From: CALAZP01 sp041164265
GTDB taxonomy: Bacteria > Bacteroidota > Bacteroidia > Chitinophagales > Saprospiraceae
NCBI GenBank assembly: GCA_041164265.1
Contig: JBEAPR010000112.1
Coordinates: 1 to 18,125, forward strand
Direction: 5' to 3'
Length of the DNA stretch: 18,125 bases
The translations under genes were made by a program, and so were the position numbers. Numbering within the stretch: position 1 is the stretch's first letter; each line of letters opens with the position of its first letter. This document shows, one piece after another, positions 1-8,684 of the stretch. Under the pieces are notes generated by a model, which saw nothing but the letters and a program-made list of their open reading frames with translations, made no database searches and was not told the DNA's origin.

Positions 1-148
1 TTTTCATTTTTATTGGCAATAGCACAACGAAAAGTGGATAAAATATTAATTGTACGTAACGAAATTCAGCTAAAGTGTTAGAAAGCTGATGCATGACCAA
101 GCCTTGTAATAAAACAAAAAAAATAAATCTAACCGCAATTGCCATCAT
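1..148 (-). CDS. mreD: Rod shape-determining protein MreD, N-terminal part (cut by window edge)
   Basis: An open frame runs from two adjacent ATG codons (148-146 and 145-143, minus strand) off the left edge of the window, giving about 49 residues. The visible part is strongly hydrophobic: a first membrane segment (AIAVRFIFFVLLQGLV), a short loop, then a second (LIFYPLFVVLLPI). This suits MreD, an inner-membrane protein of the elongasome that works with MreC and MreB in lateral cell-wall synthesis. It begins 4 bases after the mreC stop, and MreD following MreC is the usual order in this phylum. The call rests mostly on position and hydrophobic pattern, since the family is poorly conserved in sequence and most of the protein is outside the window. 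Which of the two ATGs is used cannot be told. Confidence 0.85.
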   Translation of the reverse strand, partial: MMAIAVRFIFFVLLQGLVMHQLSNTLAEFRYVQLIFYPLFVVLLPIKMK

Positions 149-152
149 TCCG

Positions 153-956
153 TTAATCGTTCTTTAAATTCTCCTCTCCCTTTCCCCATACATAGACATA
201 GGTCAATTTAGATAAATCATTCATTAAGTCAACTTCCAGCGTTTTAAAATAATCTCCCTCCATAGGCTCATTGATTTGACTCACAACTCCTATGGGAATC
301 CGCGGGGGGAATATATTTGAATAGCCACTGGTTACAATGGTATCTCCAACCACCACTGTAGCATGAGCAGGAATATCCTCTATTCTCATGTGAAAAGGGT
401 CAACCTCTTTTCTCACCATATTGCCAAAAAACCCCGTTCTCCCTATTCCCGCCGAAATCCTAGCTTGACGATGCAATAGGCTCATTGCCGTTGCATAGTG
501 ATCTCCTGTTTCTATTACTATTCCAACCACACCAGTTGAAGAAAAAACTCCCATCTGCGGTTTTATTCCATCGCTTGTGCCTTTATTCAAAAGCAAGTAA
601 TTGTCTGCTAATGCAATTGAATTAGAAAGTACCTTACATGGAATAATATCCGCTATCTCAGTCTCAAAAAAGTCCTTTGCGTTCTCTTCCTCCAATCTAT
701 TCCTCAAACTAATAAGTTGTGCTCTTATGATTGCGTTTTCCTCCATAAGCAGATCATTCTCCCTTTTCAATCGAAAAAAGGAAATCGCACCCTGGTATTC
801 TTCCACTAACTTACCTATTGCACTAGAAGCCGATGTGACAAAAAGTCTTTTTTGAGGAGCGTTAAACTGTATAATTAAAAAAATACTAAAGAGTTCTAGT
901 ATTAAAAAAACTAAAAAAGTAATATTCTTTATAATTAATCTGAAAAAATCAAGCAT
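153..956 (-). CDS. mreC: Rod shape-determining protein MreC
   Basis: MreC is a bitopic inner-membrane protein whose periplasmic part scaffolds the rod (elongasome) complex, linking MreB/MreD to PBP2 and RodA. The 267-residue product shows the family layout: a short cytoplasmic start, one membrane segment at about residues 10-30, a charged coiled coil at about 55-95 (KRENDLLMEENAIIRAQL), then a beta-rich C-terminal domain with MreC-like signatures such as NKGTSDGIKPQMGVFSSTG and the later VVVGDTIVTSGYSNIFPPRI. Length is usual for the Bacteroidota. The gene begins 9 bases after mreB and is followed 4 bases later by mreD, so all are probably cotranscribed. Nothing looks broken or unusual. Confidence 0.95.
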   Translation of the reverse strand: MLDFFRLIIKNITFLVFLILELFSIFLIIQFNAPQKRLFVTSASSAIGKLVEEYQGAISFFRLKRENDLLMEENAIIRAQLISLRNRLEEENAKDFFETEIADIIPCKVLSNSIALADNYLLLNKGTSDGIKPQMGVFSSTGVVGIVIETGDHYATAMSLLHRQARISAGIGRTGFFGNMVRKEVDPFHMRIEDIPAHATVVVGDTIVTSGYSNIFPPRIPIGVVSQINEPMEGDYFKTLEVDLMNDLSKLTYVYVWGKGEENLKND

Positions 957-965
957 ATAGCTTTC

Positions 966-1997
966 TTAGACACTTCTTCTATCTAGTAAAAATGTATATC
1001 GTTCTGTATTATTGAGAGCAATTCCCGTTCCTTGAACTACAGCTTTTAATGGATCTTTTGCAATATGTACCTCTAGTTTAGTTCGATCATTTAAACGCTT
1101 GTCCAATCCCCGAAGTAGGGCACCTCCACCGGTTAAGTACAATCCCGTCTTATAGATATCAGCAGCTAATTCCGGTGGTGTACTTTCTAGCGCCTTTATT
1201 ATAGCTTCCTCTATCTTAGAAATAGATTTGTCTAATGCGTGCGCCACCTCTCTATACCCCACCTTGATTTGTTTGGGAATTCCCGACATCAAATCCCGAC
1301 CATTTACAGCATAGTCATCGGGTGGGTTTTCTAATTCATGAAGGGCAGATCCTACATTTATTTTTATTTGTTCAGCAGTACGCTCCCCAATTAAAATATT
1401 GTGCTGCCGCTTCATATATTCCACTATATCATTGGAAAATTCATCGCCAGCAATTCTGATGGATTGGTCACATACAATCCCCGAAAGCGCTATAACTGCA
1501 ATTTCTGTTGTCCCCCCTCCTATATCAATTATCATATTCCCAATAGGCTCCTCTACATCCAAACCAATCCCTAAAGCAGCTGCCATAGGTTCATAAATTA
1601 AATAGGTTTCCTTGGAATCCACATGATCAGCAGAGTCAAATACCGCTCTTTTTTCTACTTCCGTAATACCTGAAGGAATACAAATAACCATTTTTAGATG
1701 AGAAAAAAACCTCCTCTTTTGCCCAATCATGTTAATCATACCCTCTATCATACTCTCCGCTGCTTGAAAATCTGCTATTACCCCATCTTTTAAAGGCCTT
1801 ACCGTCTTAATATTTTCATGAGTTTTTTCATGCATTTGCATTGCCTTTTTGCCTACGGCAATGGTTTCCCCAGTCTTTTTGTCAATAGCAACGATAGAAG
1901 GTTCATCTACAATGATTTCCCCGTCTTGTATAATAAGTGTATTAGCCGTCCCTAAATCTATTGCTATATCTTGTTTGAAAAAGCTTAAAAACTTCAT
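966..1997 (-). CDS. mreB: Rod shape-determining protein MreB (bacterial actin)
   Basis: MreB is the actin-like ATPase that forms membrane-bound filaments and directs lateral peptidoglycan insertion. The 343-residue product has the actin-fold nucleotide-binding motifs: phosphate-1 loop DLGTANT at 14-20, the conserved YEPMAAALG with the catalytic-type Glu at about 136, phosphate-2 loop IDIGGGTTE at about 158-165, and the adenosine motif GGGALLRGL at about 291-299. The N-terminus (MKFLSFFKQ) is short and amphipathic, as expected for direct membrane binding. Length is standard. The start codon is 45 bases downstream of the M16-like gene, and mreC follows after 9 bases. I see no promoter between the M16-like gene and mreB, so readthrough from upstream is likely. 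Confidence 0.97.
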   Translation of the reverse strand: MKFLSFFKQDIAIDLGTANTLIIQDGEIIVDEPSIVAIDKKTGETIAVGKKAMQMHEKTHENIKTVRPLKDGVIADFQAAESMIEGMINMIGQKRRFFSHLKMVICIPSGITEVEKRAVFDSADHVDSKETYLIYEPMAAALGIGLDVEEPIGNMIIDIGGGTTEIAVIALSGIVCDQSIRIAGDEFSNDIVEYMKRQHNILIGERTAEQIKINVGSALHELENPPDDYAVNGRDLMSGIPKQIKVGYREVAHALDKSISKIEEAIIKALESTPPELAADIYKTGLYLTGGGALLRGLDKRLNDRTKLEVHIAKDPLKAVVQGTGIALNNTERYTFLLDRRSV

Positions 1998-2042
1998 ATC
2001 AGTTTATTCTAATTTTTTAGAACAGTAAAAATAATCAATCCT

Positions 2043-3326
2043 TTATCTATAATTAGTATTTCCAATGATTGCCCAATACATTTTATCTAGATTCAAGTAT
2101 TTATTAGCCAGTTCTCTCAAATTCTGACTAGTTATGGACCTTATTATTTCGTTTTCTTTCTCAAAATAATCTAAAGGTAAGTCTTCAATTACTAACTCCC
2201 GCAAAGCACTTGCCTGATTAAATGGCCCGTCTATTAAATTGAGAAAGCTACCTGATAAATAATTTTTCACCATTTTAAGCTCCTCGTTGGATATCAATTT
2301 TTCTTTTAATTTTTTAACCTCATGGTATATAGATTGAATAGCTTGTTCCTCTTTACCCTTTGAAACTTCGGTTCCTATTCCAAAGAATCCTCCATATCTG
2401 AAAGTTTCCAAATGGGCATAAACGTTATAGGTAAGTCCATAATCTTCCCTCAAATTACCCATTAACCTTGAACCAAAATAGCCGCCTAAAACTGTAGTTA
2501 AAACAAATAATCCAACGTATTCTGGATGAGATTTATTAAACATATTACCACCGACCCGGATTGCAGTCTGTTGATTGTTTTCCGTTTCCATTGGATATAT
2601 GCCAAAAGGTAATAAAGAATCCTTCTTTATCTTAGGTTGTTCCCCACTAAATCCATTAGGAATGGCTTGACCTAAAGTTGCTTCGAGGATATCCCTGGTG
2701 TTGGCAGGAAACTTTCCGCTTAAGATCAAAGTAGCATTTTCGGCTCGATACCATTTATCAAAATGCTCGATTAAATCGTCCCTATTAATTTTTCGGTATT
2801 TTTCTTCGCTGCTGTTGTATCCGTAAGGATGTTTTTTTCCAAAAACTAACTCCGTAATTCTCCTGTACGCTAACACATCTATTTTTTCCAGATCTTCTTT
2901 TAACTTGGCTTGGTTCCTATTTTTGTAAGCATCTAATTCCTTTATTGGAAATGCTGGTTTTTGAAATATCTTTCCAATTAATTTCAATACTTCCTTCAAA
3001 TGCTTGCTTAATAAATAAATGGATATCCGACCCGTATCCAAATTAAACGGCAACTCTAGAGAAGTTCCGAAAAAGTCCAGTTTTTCCGCCAAGTCAGATC
3101 CAGTGATTGGGTCAGAACCCTCAATCAATAAACTATTGGTAACCCTTCCTACCAATGGCCTGCTTTCGTAAGGTCTGCCGGAATTAAATATGATTTCCAA
3201 CTTAATCAATTCTTGGCTACCTCCTTCAATTAAAAAAACCTTAAGCCCATTGGATAAAACAAAATTTTTAGGAGCGGGAAAAGTAGGTGGCTGGATAGCA
3301 TAAATCCTTGGCGCTTTCGGTGGCAT
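2043..3326 (-). CDS. M16-family (pitrilysin-like) protein lacking the zinc-binding motif
   Basis: The 427-residue product has the two-lobed M16 fold seen in mitochondrial processing peptidase subunits and bacterial relatives. The zinc motif HxxEH, expected near residues 61-65 when aligned on the following Gly-Thr/Ser, reads RVTNS, so the His and Glu residues needed for catalysis are absent. The second lobe keeps the substrate-binding Arg/Tyr pair (LREDYGLTYNV, R293 and Y300), which is the pattern of the non-catalytic partner in M16 heterodimers. There is no signal peptide, so the protein is probably cytoplasmic unless exported in another way. It is the first gene of the mreBCD cluster and divergent from dnaN; no catalytic M16 partner is visible in the window. 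Its link to cell-wall synthesis is only by position. M16 fold: high confidence; inactivity: inferred from the missing motif. Confidence 0.88.
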   Translation of the reverse strand: MPPKAPRIYAIQPPTFPAPKNFVLSNGLKVFLIEGGSQELIKLEIIFNSGRPYESRPLVGRVTNSLLIEGSDPITGSDLAEKLDFFGTSLELPFNLDTGRISIYLLSKHLKEVLKLIGKIFQKPAFPIKELDAYKNRNQAKLKEDLEKIDVLAYRRITELVFGKKHPYGYNSSEEKYRKINRDDLIEHFDKWYRAENATLILSGKFPANTRDILEATLGQAIPNGFSGEQPKIKKDSLLPFGIYPMETENNQQTAIRVGGNMFNKSHPEYVGLFVLTTVLGGYFGSRLMGNLREDYGLTYNVYAHLETFRYGGFFGIGTEVSKGKEEQAIQSIYHEVKKLKEKLISNEELKMVKNYLSGSFLNLIDGPFNQASALRELVIEDLPLDYFEKENEIIRSITSQNLRELANKYLNLDKMYWAIIGNTNYR

Positions 3327-3382
3327 ATGGTTTTATCTGACTTGATCTTAAAATGGTGCGTGCAAATGTTCTTTATAAACAG

Positions 3383-3390
3383 TATTTTTG
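3383..3390 (+). promoter_or_regulatory. Candidate -7 element of the dnaN-nadD-porZ promoter
   Basis: TATTTTTG matches the Bacteroidota -7 consensus TAnnTTTG exactly and lies 17 bases before the dnaN start codon, within the 81-base divergent region shared with the M16-like gene. No convincing TTTG or TTG is found 19-21 bases upstream, so the -33 element is weak or absent. If used, the 5' leader would be only about ten bases. I found no equally good match for the opposite gene. Confidence 0.4.
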
Positions 3391-3407
3391 TTCAAAACTA
3401 AAAAGAG

Positions 3408-4523
3408 ATGAAGTTTAGTGTTTCCTCAGCTGAATTACTCAAACACCTTCAATTAGCCTCAGGTTCAATTGGAAGTAATCAGGTTTTCCCAATTCTTGAG
3501 GACTACCTTTTTACCATTAAAAACAATAAACTTTTTGTAGTAGCTTCTGATATGGAGACTTTTTATACCTCCTACATTGAAGTAATGGCAGATGCAGAAG
3601 GAAGTATTGCAATACCCGCTAAAATCCTTCTTGATACCTTAAAAGCACTTCCCCAGCAACCTGTTACTTTTACCATTGATGAAGATACCAAAATGGTGGA
3701 AATTACCTCTGCTTATGGCAAATACAAAATAGCAGGAGAAGATGGGAGTGATTATCCTGCCATTCCAAATCCTGAAATGGTGAACACCTTTTCCATTCCT
3801 AGTGATGTACTAGAAATGGGAATTTCAAAGACTATTTTTGCCACTAGCACTGATGAATTAAGACCTCCTATGACCGGAGTGCTCTTTGAAATTGAAAGCG
3901 AACGATTAACCCTCGTAGCAACCGATGCCCATAAATTAGTAAAATTTTCCTATCTAGGAATTGATAGCGATGAAAATGCTTCTTTCATAGTTCCTAAAAA
4001 AGCGCTTAATCTTATCAAAAGTGCATTGCCGGATAACGCCCCCATCAGCGTAACCTTCAATGATACTAACGCTTTCTTTTCTTTTGGAGATACTAGATTA
4101 ATTTGTAGACTAATTGATGCAAAATACCCTGATTACAATGCAGTTATTCCTGTGGATAATCCTCATTTATTAACCATTTCTAAAGGTGATTTTCAAAACT
4201 CCCTTAAAAGAATTGCCATATATTCCAATAAGACCACCAACCAAGTAATCCTAAATATTGGAAAGGAAATCCTTACCCTATCTGCTCAAGACATAGATTT
4301 TTCAAATGAAGCCATTGAAGAGCTCAATTGTGTTTTTGAGGGGGAACCATTCACTATTGGGTTTAATGCTAAGTTTTTAGTTGAAATGTTAAATGTCCTT
4401 GAATCTGACGAGGTTAAAATTGAGCTTTCCACTCCTACAAGAGCAGGAATATTAACCCCTGCAGATCAAATTGAAGGAACAGAAATCTTAATGTTGGTTA
4501 TGCCTGTAATGCTTGGTAATTGA
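3408..4523 (+). CDS. dnaN: DNA polymerase III beta subunit (sliding clamp)
   Basis: The sliding clamp is a ring-forming homodimer that tethers DNA polymerase III and many repair proteins to DNA. The 371-residue product has the expected length and three repeated clamp lobes; recognisable parts are MKFSVSSAELLKHLQLASGSI at the start, ATDAHKLVKF near the second lobe and the conserved ending MLVMPVMLGN (the family ends in a VMPxxL-type motif that helps form the partner-binding pocket). The gene is not beside dnaA here; in this phylum dnaN is commonly away from dnaA. It begins a plus-strand run with nadD 17 bases downstream, and a -7-like promoter element lies just upstream. Nothing is truncated or unusual. 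Confidence 0.97.
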   Translation: MKFSVSSAELLKHLQLASGSIGSNQVFPILEDYLFTIKNNKLFVVASDMETFYTSYIEVMADAEGSIAIPAKILLDTLKALPQQPVTFTIDEDTKMVEITSAYGKYKIAGEDGSDYPAIPNPEMVNTFSIPSDVLEMGISKTIFATSTDELRPPMTGVLFEIESERLTLVATDAHKLVKFSYLGIDSDENASFIVPKKALNLIKSALPDNAPISVTFNDTNAFFSFGDTRLICRLIDAKYPDYNAVIPVDNPHLLTISKGDFQNSLKRIAIYSNKTTNQVILNIGKEILTLSAQDIDFSNEAIEELNCVFEGEPFTIGFNAKFLVEMLNVLESDEVKIELSTPTRAGILTPADQIEGTEILMLVMPVMLGN

Positions 4524-4540
4524 CCTGAATAATAACCCGG

Positions 4541-5134
4541 ATGAATGTTTCCGAAAAAAAAACGGGACTTTTCTTTGGCTCGTTTAATCCAGTGCATGTT
4601 GGCCATATGATTATAGCCAATTATATGGCAACACAAACTGATTTAGATGAAGTAATTTTAATTGTTTCCCCTCAAAATCCCCTTAAGCCCCAAGCCGCAC
4701 TCTTAAATAATTACGATCGGTTACACTTGGTAAACCTCGCCATAGGAGATAATCCTGTTCTTCGCTCTAGCGATATTGAATTTGCATTACCTACGCCCTC
4801 CTATACCATTGATACACTAATGTACCTTAAGGAAAAATATCCTACTAAAGATTTTACCCTCATCATGGGGGGAGATAACCTAAAATATTTACATAAATGG
4901 AAAAACTATGAACAATTACTAGAACACTACCGTATTTACTTGTACAATAGGCCAACATTTCATGTTCCCGAAAGCTTACTCAATCACAAAAGCATTCAAA
5001 TTTTTGATACTCCCCAAATGCATATTTCCGCAACTTATATAAGAAAATGTATTAGAGAAAACAGATCCGTTGAGTATCTGGTTCCCGATGCTGTTTTTCG
5101 ATATCTCCAAACAACAAATTTTTATAAAAAATGA
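4541..5134 (+). CDS. nadD: Nicotinate-nucleotide adenylyltransferase
   Basis: NadD transfers AMP from ATP to nicotinate mononucleotide, producing deamido-NAD in both de novo and salvage NAD synthesis, in the cytoplasm. The 197-residue product carries the nucleotidyltransferase signatures: GLFFGSFNPVHVGH at 9-22 with the HxGH motif (H19-H22), the MGGDNL motif about half way (consensus GxDxL/N), and the C-terminal ISATYIRKCIRE, an SxTxxR phosphate-binding motif. Length is normal. The gene starts 17 bases after dnaN and its stop codon overlaps the start of porZ (ATGA), so translation of the two is probably coupled. Confidence is high; NadD is preferred to the related CoaD because of the length and the overall motif spacing. 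Confidence 0.95.
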   Translation: MNVSEKKTGLFFGSFNPVHVGHMIIANYMATQTDLDEVILIVSPQNPLKPQAALLNNYDRLHLVNLAIGDNPVLRSSDIEFALPTPSYTIDTLMYLKEKYPTKDFTLIMGGDNLKYLHKWKNYEQLLEHYRIYLYNRPTFHVPESLLNHKSIQIFDTPQMHISATYIRKCIRENRSVEYLVPDAVFRYLQTTNFYKK

Positions 5135-7479
5135 AGCCGGTTGGGTCGCTCGTTTTCAGCTTTATTATTACCCTTGCTTATGGCCAAAATGCCATAGGTG
5201 AATGGAAAAATCATCTGCCATTCCAAGTTGGTTTAGAAGTTTCTCAAAGCGAAACCCATATCTATTATTCCTCGGGTTTAGGAATTGTATCGATAGATAA
5301 AAACACACAAGAATATTCTTTTCTAACTACAGTAGAAGGTCTAAGCTACGCCTCCATCAATACCATCAAATACCTTAACTCCCCCATTAATGGGTTAATG
5401 GTGGCCTTTGAAAATAGTACTCTCGATATTGTTCTCAATGAAAAAATTATTTCCCTGAATCAAATTGCCAACTTTAAGAATTTTACAGGAACCAAACGGA
5501 TCAATAAGATTCAACAAGATTCAGATGGTAAGGTATACCTAGCTACCTCTTATGGAATCTCTGTTATTGATCCCCTTTCATTTGAATTTAAATTCTCCAC
5601 TTTTACAGGATTTAATGTCAACGATGTTTTGGTTTATGATCAATACATTTACCTCTCTTCTAATGAGGGCATCTTTAGAACAGCGCTCTCCAATCCTTTT
5701 CCAGAGAACTTTTCTGCTTGGGAACTATTAGGGGAATCCTTCAACCTTCCAAATTATTATACCGCCGGTCCGATGACCCTTTGGAACCAGCAATTATTTT
5801 TTGAGGTTTCAGGTGAAGTAATGGCTTTTGATGGATCCTTTGCATTTCCCTTTTTTACTAAAGAGGGGTATGACATCCAATATCTTTCCGCTGAACAAAA
5901 AGGTTTATTAATTGGCCTTACTTGTCTGTCCTCTTGCAACAATGGTGCAGTGGTTTACTTTCCCGACGAATACCAAAATCCCATTACTTTAGATCCTCCT
6001 TGTATCAACCGTCCTAAATATGGTATTGAAGATCAATTTGGAAGTTTTTGGCTTGCTGATGGATGGTCAAATTTTAGGCGAATTGTAGATTTGGTCTATA
6101 ACGATTGTGAAACCTTTTCTTTTAATAGCCCTTATGCTCCTAGCACTTATAGTATATCAAAGGGAAAAGAATCAATTTGGGTAGCCGCAGGAGGAGTAAA
6201 TCCAACATTTGGTTATAAATTTCTTGACTATGGTGTCTATGAATTATCGCAAAATGGTTGGAAAAATTATAACCGCAACACTTCAAGAGCTTTCTGGGGA
6301 AGGGATGAAATTTATGGGAGTGGGGGGGATGACGATGATCTATTAGATATCCTAACTGTTGCCGAACATCCGGAAAATGGGAATATATACTTCGGTTCTT
6401 TTTATGAAGGCTTACTAGAACTTCAAGAAAATAATTATACTCTTTTTGATAATACCAACTCTTCTTTAACTAATACTATTGGAGATAGCAAAAGGACAAG
6501 GATTAGTGGACTTGCTTTTGACGATGATCTCAACCTGTGGGTAATTAATCACCTGGCAGCTAAGCCCCTTTCGGTTTTATTGCCAGATAAAAGTTGGAAA
6601 GCATTCAATCCATCTTGTGGCGTTCTAGAATTGCACCAGGTTAAGATTGATAATTATGGCAATAAATGGGTAGTATCCAATAGCAATGGGGCTGGATTTA
6701 TTGTATTTAATGAAAACCTACTAGAAGTTGAAACCGATAATCAATGCAAAACGTTTAGCTCATCAAATAGTGAGCTGCCTACCAACCGAACCAATTGCTT
6801 AGAGATAGATCAAAACGGAGAAGTATGGGTGGGAACGGATCAAGGTATAGCCATCTTTGATTGTGGTAATGATCCCTTCGATAACAATTGCAGGGGCACC
6901 AAAAGGTTATTTGAGCAAAATGGAATAGTCACCAATTTATTAAGCTCTGAGGAAATAATTAGTTTGGCAATCGATGGCGCTAATAGAAAATGGGTAGGAA
7001 CCAAAAATGGCGTTTTTTTGCTGTCCGAGGACGGTCTACGTCAATTAAGCCATTACACTATAGATAATAGCCCCTTACCCAGTAATACTATCACTGCAAT
7101 TTTTGTCGAACCTACATCAGGTATTGTTTACTTCGGAAGTGATAAGGGTATGGTCTCTCTAAAAAGCGACGCAACTACTGCTTCAAAATTTCATGCCCAA
7201 CCTCTTTTGATTTATCCAAATCCCATTTTACCAGAATACAACGGCCCAATTGTTATAGATGGATTGGCTCAAAATGCCAGAGTAAAAATTACATCGATTA
7301 CTGGAGATCTTGTTTTTGAAACTATTGCTAATGGAGGGCGAGCTATTTGGAACGGCCTAAATACAACTGGCCAGAGAGTATCCACGGGAGTTTATCTAGT
7401 ATTTAGTAGTGGAGAAATTGATTTTTTTAATAGCCAGAAACCCGATGCAGCAACAGGAAAAATATTTTTTACCAATTAA
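5131..7479 (+). CDS. porZ: PorZ-like type IX secretion system beta-propeller protein with T9SS C-terminal domain
   Basis: The 782-residue product begins with a signal peptide (cleavage probably after AYG at about residue 18). It then has two arrays of beta-propeller blades of the two-component-regulator type, including TTVEGLSYASINTIKY at 66-81, FENSTLDIV at 93-101, and late blades WVGTDQGIAIFD near 566 and WVGTKNGVFLLS near 620. It ends with a sorting-type domain starting at YPNP (695-698) with TGVYLV near the end. In Porphyromonas gingivalis, PorZ has this same architecture and size, sits on the cell surface with PorU, PorV and PorQ, and delivers anionic LPS to the sortase; its sorting domain is retained. 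Whether this organism makes that LPS is unknown. A G7 tract lies at 6322-6328, coding for a Gly-Gly followed by four Asp. A generic propeller protein exported by T9SS is the alternative. Confidence 0.8.
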   Translation: MKPVGSLVFSFIITLAYGQNAIGEWKNHLPFQVGLEVSQSETHIYYSSGLGIVSIDKNTQEYSFLTTVEGLSYASINTIKYLNSPINGLMVAFENSTLDIVLNEKIISLNQIANFKNFTGTKRINKIQQDSDGKVYLATSYGISVIDPLSFEFKFSTFTGFNVNDVLVYDQYIYLSSNEGIFRTALSNPFPENFSAWELLGESFNLPNYYTAGPMTLWNQQLFFEVSGEVMAFDGSFAFPFFTKEGYDIQYLSAEQKGLLIGLTCLSSCNNGAVVYFPDEYQNPITLDPPCINRPKYGIEDQFGSFWLADGWSNFRRIVDLVYNDCETFSFNSPYAPSTYSISKGKESIWVAAGGVNPTFGYKFLDYGVYELSQNGWKNYNRNTSRAFWGRDEIYGSGGDDDDLLDILTVAEHPENGNIYFGSFYEGLLELQENNYTLFDNTNSSLTNTIGDSKRTRISGLAFDDDLNLWVINHLAAKPLSVLLPDKSWKAFNPSCGVLELHQVKIDNYGNKWVVSNSNGAGFIVFNENLLEVETDNQCKTFSSSNSELPTNRTNCLEIDQNGEVWVGTDQGIAIFDCGNDPFDNNCRGTKRLFEQNGIVTNLLSSEEIISLAIDGANRKWVGTKNGVFLLSEDGLRQLSHYTIDNSPLPSNTITAIFVEPTSGIVYFGSDKGMVSLKSDATTASKFHAQPLLIYPNPILPEYNGPIVIDGLAQNARVKITSITGDLVFETIANGGRAIWNGLNTTGQRVSTGVYLVFSSGEIDFFNSQKPDAATGKIFFTN

Positions 7480-7489
7480 TTACTGAAAC

Positions 7490-8632
7490 TTAACTTGCCG
7501 TATGTACGCTACTCTTCAATACATGTTCATAATATGCCTCGTACTGAGGTAAAATTAAATCTAGGGAAAATCTCTTAGCTTGCTCTAACGCATTTTGTCT
7601 AAATTGGGTCAGCTTCTGGTCATCTCCAATAATTCTAAGGGTGTTTTTAGCCATGTCTTCTATAGATCCAATAGGACTTAAATATCCTGTTTTACCATGG
7701 ATATTAACCTCCGGCAATCCTCCTACATCAGAAGATATTACAGGAACTTCACATGCCATCGCTTCCAATGCTGCCAAACCGAAACTCTCATTTTCCGAAG
7801 GAATTAAAAACACATCCGATACTGCTAATATCTCCTCCACTGCATCTTGTTTCCCCAAAAATCTAATATGATCTATAAGTCCTAATTCTCTTGATAAGGA
7901 TTCTGCTTTTCTTCTATCCGGTCCATCCCCAATCAATAATAATTTAGAAGGTAAAATATGGTGAACTTTGTCAAATACTCTTATTACATCATCCACCCTT
8001 TTAACTTCCCTAAAATTAGAAATATGGGTAAGGATTTTTTCACCATTAGGCGCGATTGCCTTTTTGAAATGTTCCTTACTGGTCTTTTTAAATCTTGTGA
8101 AATCTACGAAATTATAAATAACCTCAATTTCATTTTCAAGATTAAAAAACTGCACTGTCTGTTCCTTCAAACTATTAGATACCGCTGTAACCCCATCTGA
8201 TTTATTAATTGAAAATTCTACTACAGGAGCGAAATCTTTATTTTTTCCAACTAAAGTAATATCCGTCCCATGAAGGGTAGTAACTACAGGAATATACCTT
8301 CCTTTAGTAAGGAGAATTTTTTTAGCCATATAAGCTATGGCTGCATGTGGTATGGCATAATGTACATGTAAAATGTCTAAGTTTTCATACAACACCACAT
8401 TCACTAACTTGCTAGCCATAGTTGTGTCATAGGGAGAATATTCAAAAAGCGGATAATCCTCCGCATCGACCTCATGATAATAAACTTTTTCTTGAAAATT
8501 GGCCAATCTTGCTGGTCTCTTATAGGTTATGAAATGGATTTCATGACCTCTTTTAGCCAAAGCTACACCAAGCTCTGTTGCCATTACTCCACTACCTCCA
8601 TACGTCGGGTAACAAACTATTCCAATTTTCAT
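7490..8632 (-). CDS. bshA: N-acetyl-alpha-D-glucosaminyl L-malate synthase BshA
   Basis: BshA is a GT4-family glycosyltransferase that joins UDP-GlcNAc and L-malate, the first step of bacillithiol synthesis in the cytoplasm. The 380-residue product opens with MKIGIVCYPTYGGSGVMATE, whose glycine-rich loop is typical of BshA. It has TTLHGTDITLVG at about 118-129, the C-terminal Rossmann lobe with LLIGDGPDR at about 232-240, and the GT4 EX7E motif in ESFGLAALE (E282 and E290). Length agrees with the family. It lies 52 bases downstream of the surface-protein gene on the same strand and its stop is only 10 bases from the porZ stop on the opposite strand. bshB and bshC are not in the window. A different GT4 enzyme is possible but the N-terminal match argues for BshA. 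Confidence 0.92.
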   Translation of the reverse strand: MKIGIVCYPTYGGSGVMATELGVALAKRGHEIHFITYKRPARLANFQEKVYYHEVDAEDYPLFEYSPYDTTMASKLVNVVLYENLDILHVHYAIPHAAIAYMAKKILLTKGRYIPVVTTLHGTDITLVGKNKDFAPVVEFSINKSDGVTAVSNSLKEQTVQFFNLENEIEVIYNFVDFTRFKKTSKEHFKKAIAPNGEKILTHISNFREVKRVDDVIRVFDKVHHILPSKLLLIGDGPDRRKAESLSRELGLIDHIRFLGKQDAVEEILAVSDVFLIPSENESFGLAALEAMACEVPVISSDVGGLPEVNIHGKTGYLSPIGSIEDMAKNTLRIIGDDQKLTQFRQNALEQAKRFSLDLILPQYEAYYEHVLKSSVHTAS

Positions 8633-8684
8633 CTCCTCTCGGTTTAAATTTTACCTTCTTGATACAAAATTAAAGTCCGATGGT

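Noticed and set aside
4151..4159. TGTGGATAA, the complement of a perfect DnaA box TTATCCACA, inside dnaN
   Set aside because: It is a single site within coding sequence, with no cluster of further boxes or an AT-rich unwinding region around it and no dnaA nearby, so it is not evidence of an origin.
7480..7489. Possible bidirectional terminator between the converging porZ and bshA genes
   Set aside because: The gap is only ten bases and no hairpin with a T-tract is visible in or near it.
7958..8200. 80-codon plus-strand frame opposite bshA
   Set aside because: Antisense to a strongly conserved enzyme and without any motif or start signal of its own.
8633..8642. GAGAGGAG directly before the bshA start, resembling a Shine-Dalgarno site
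   Set aside because: It abuts the ATG with no spacing, so it could not pair in the normal way, and this phylum rarely uses such sites.
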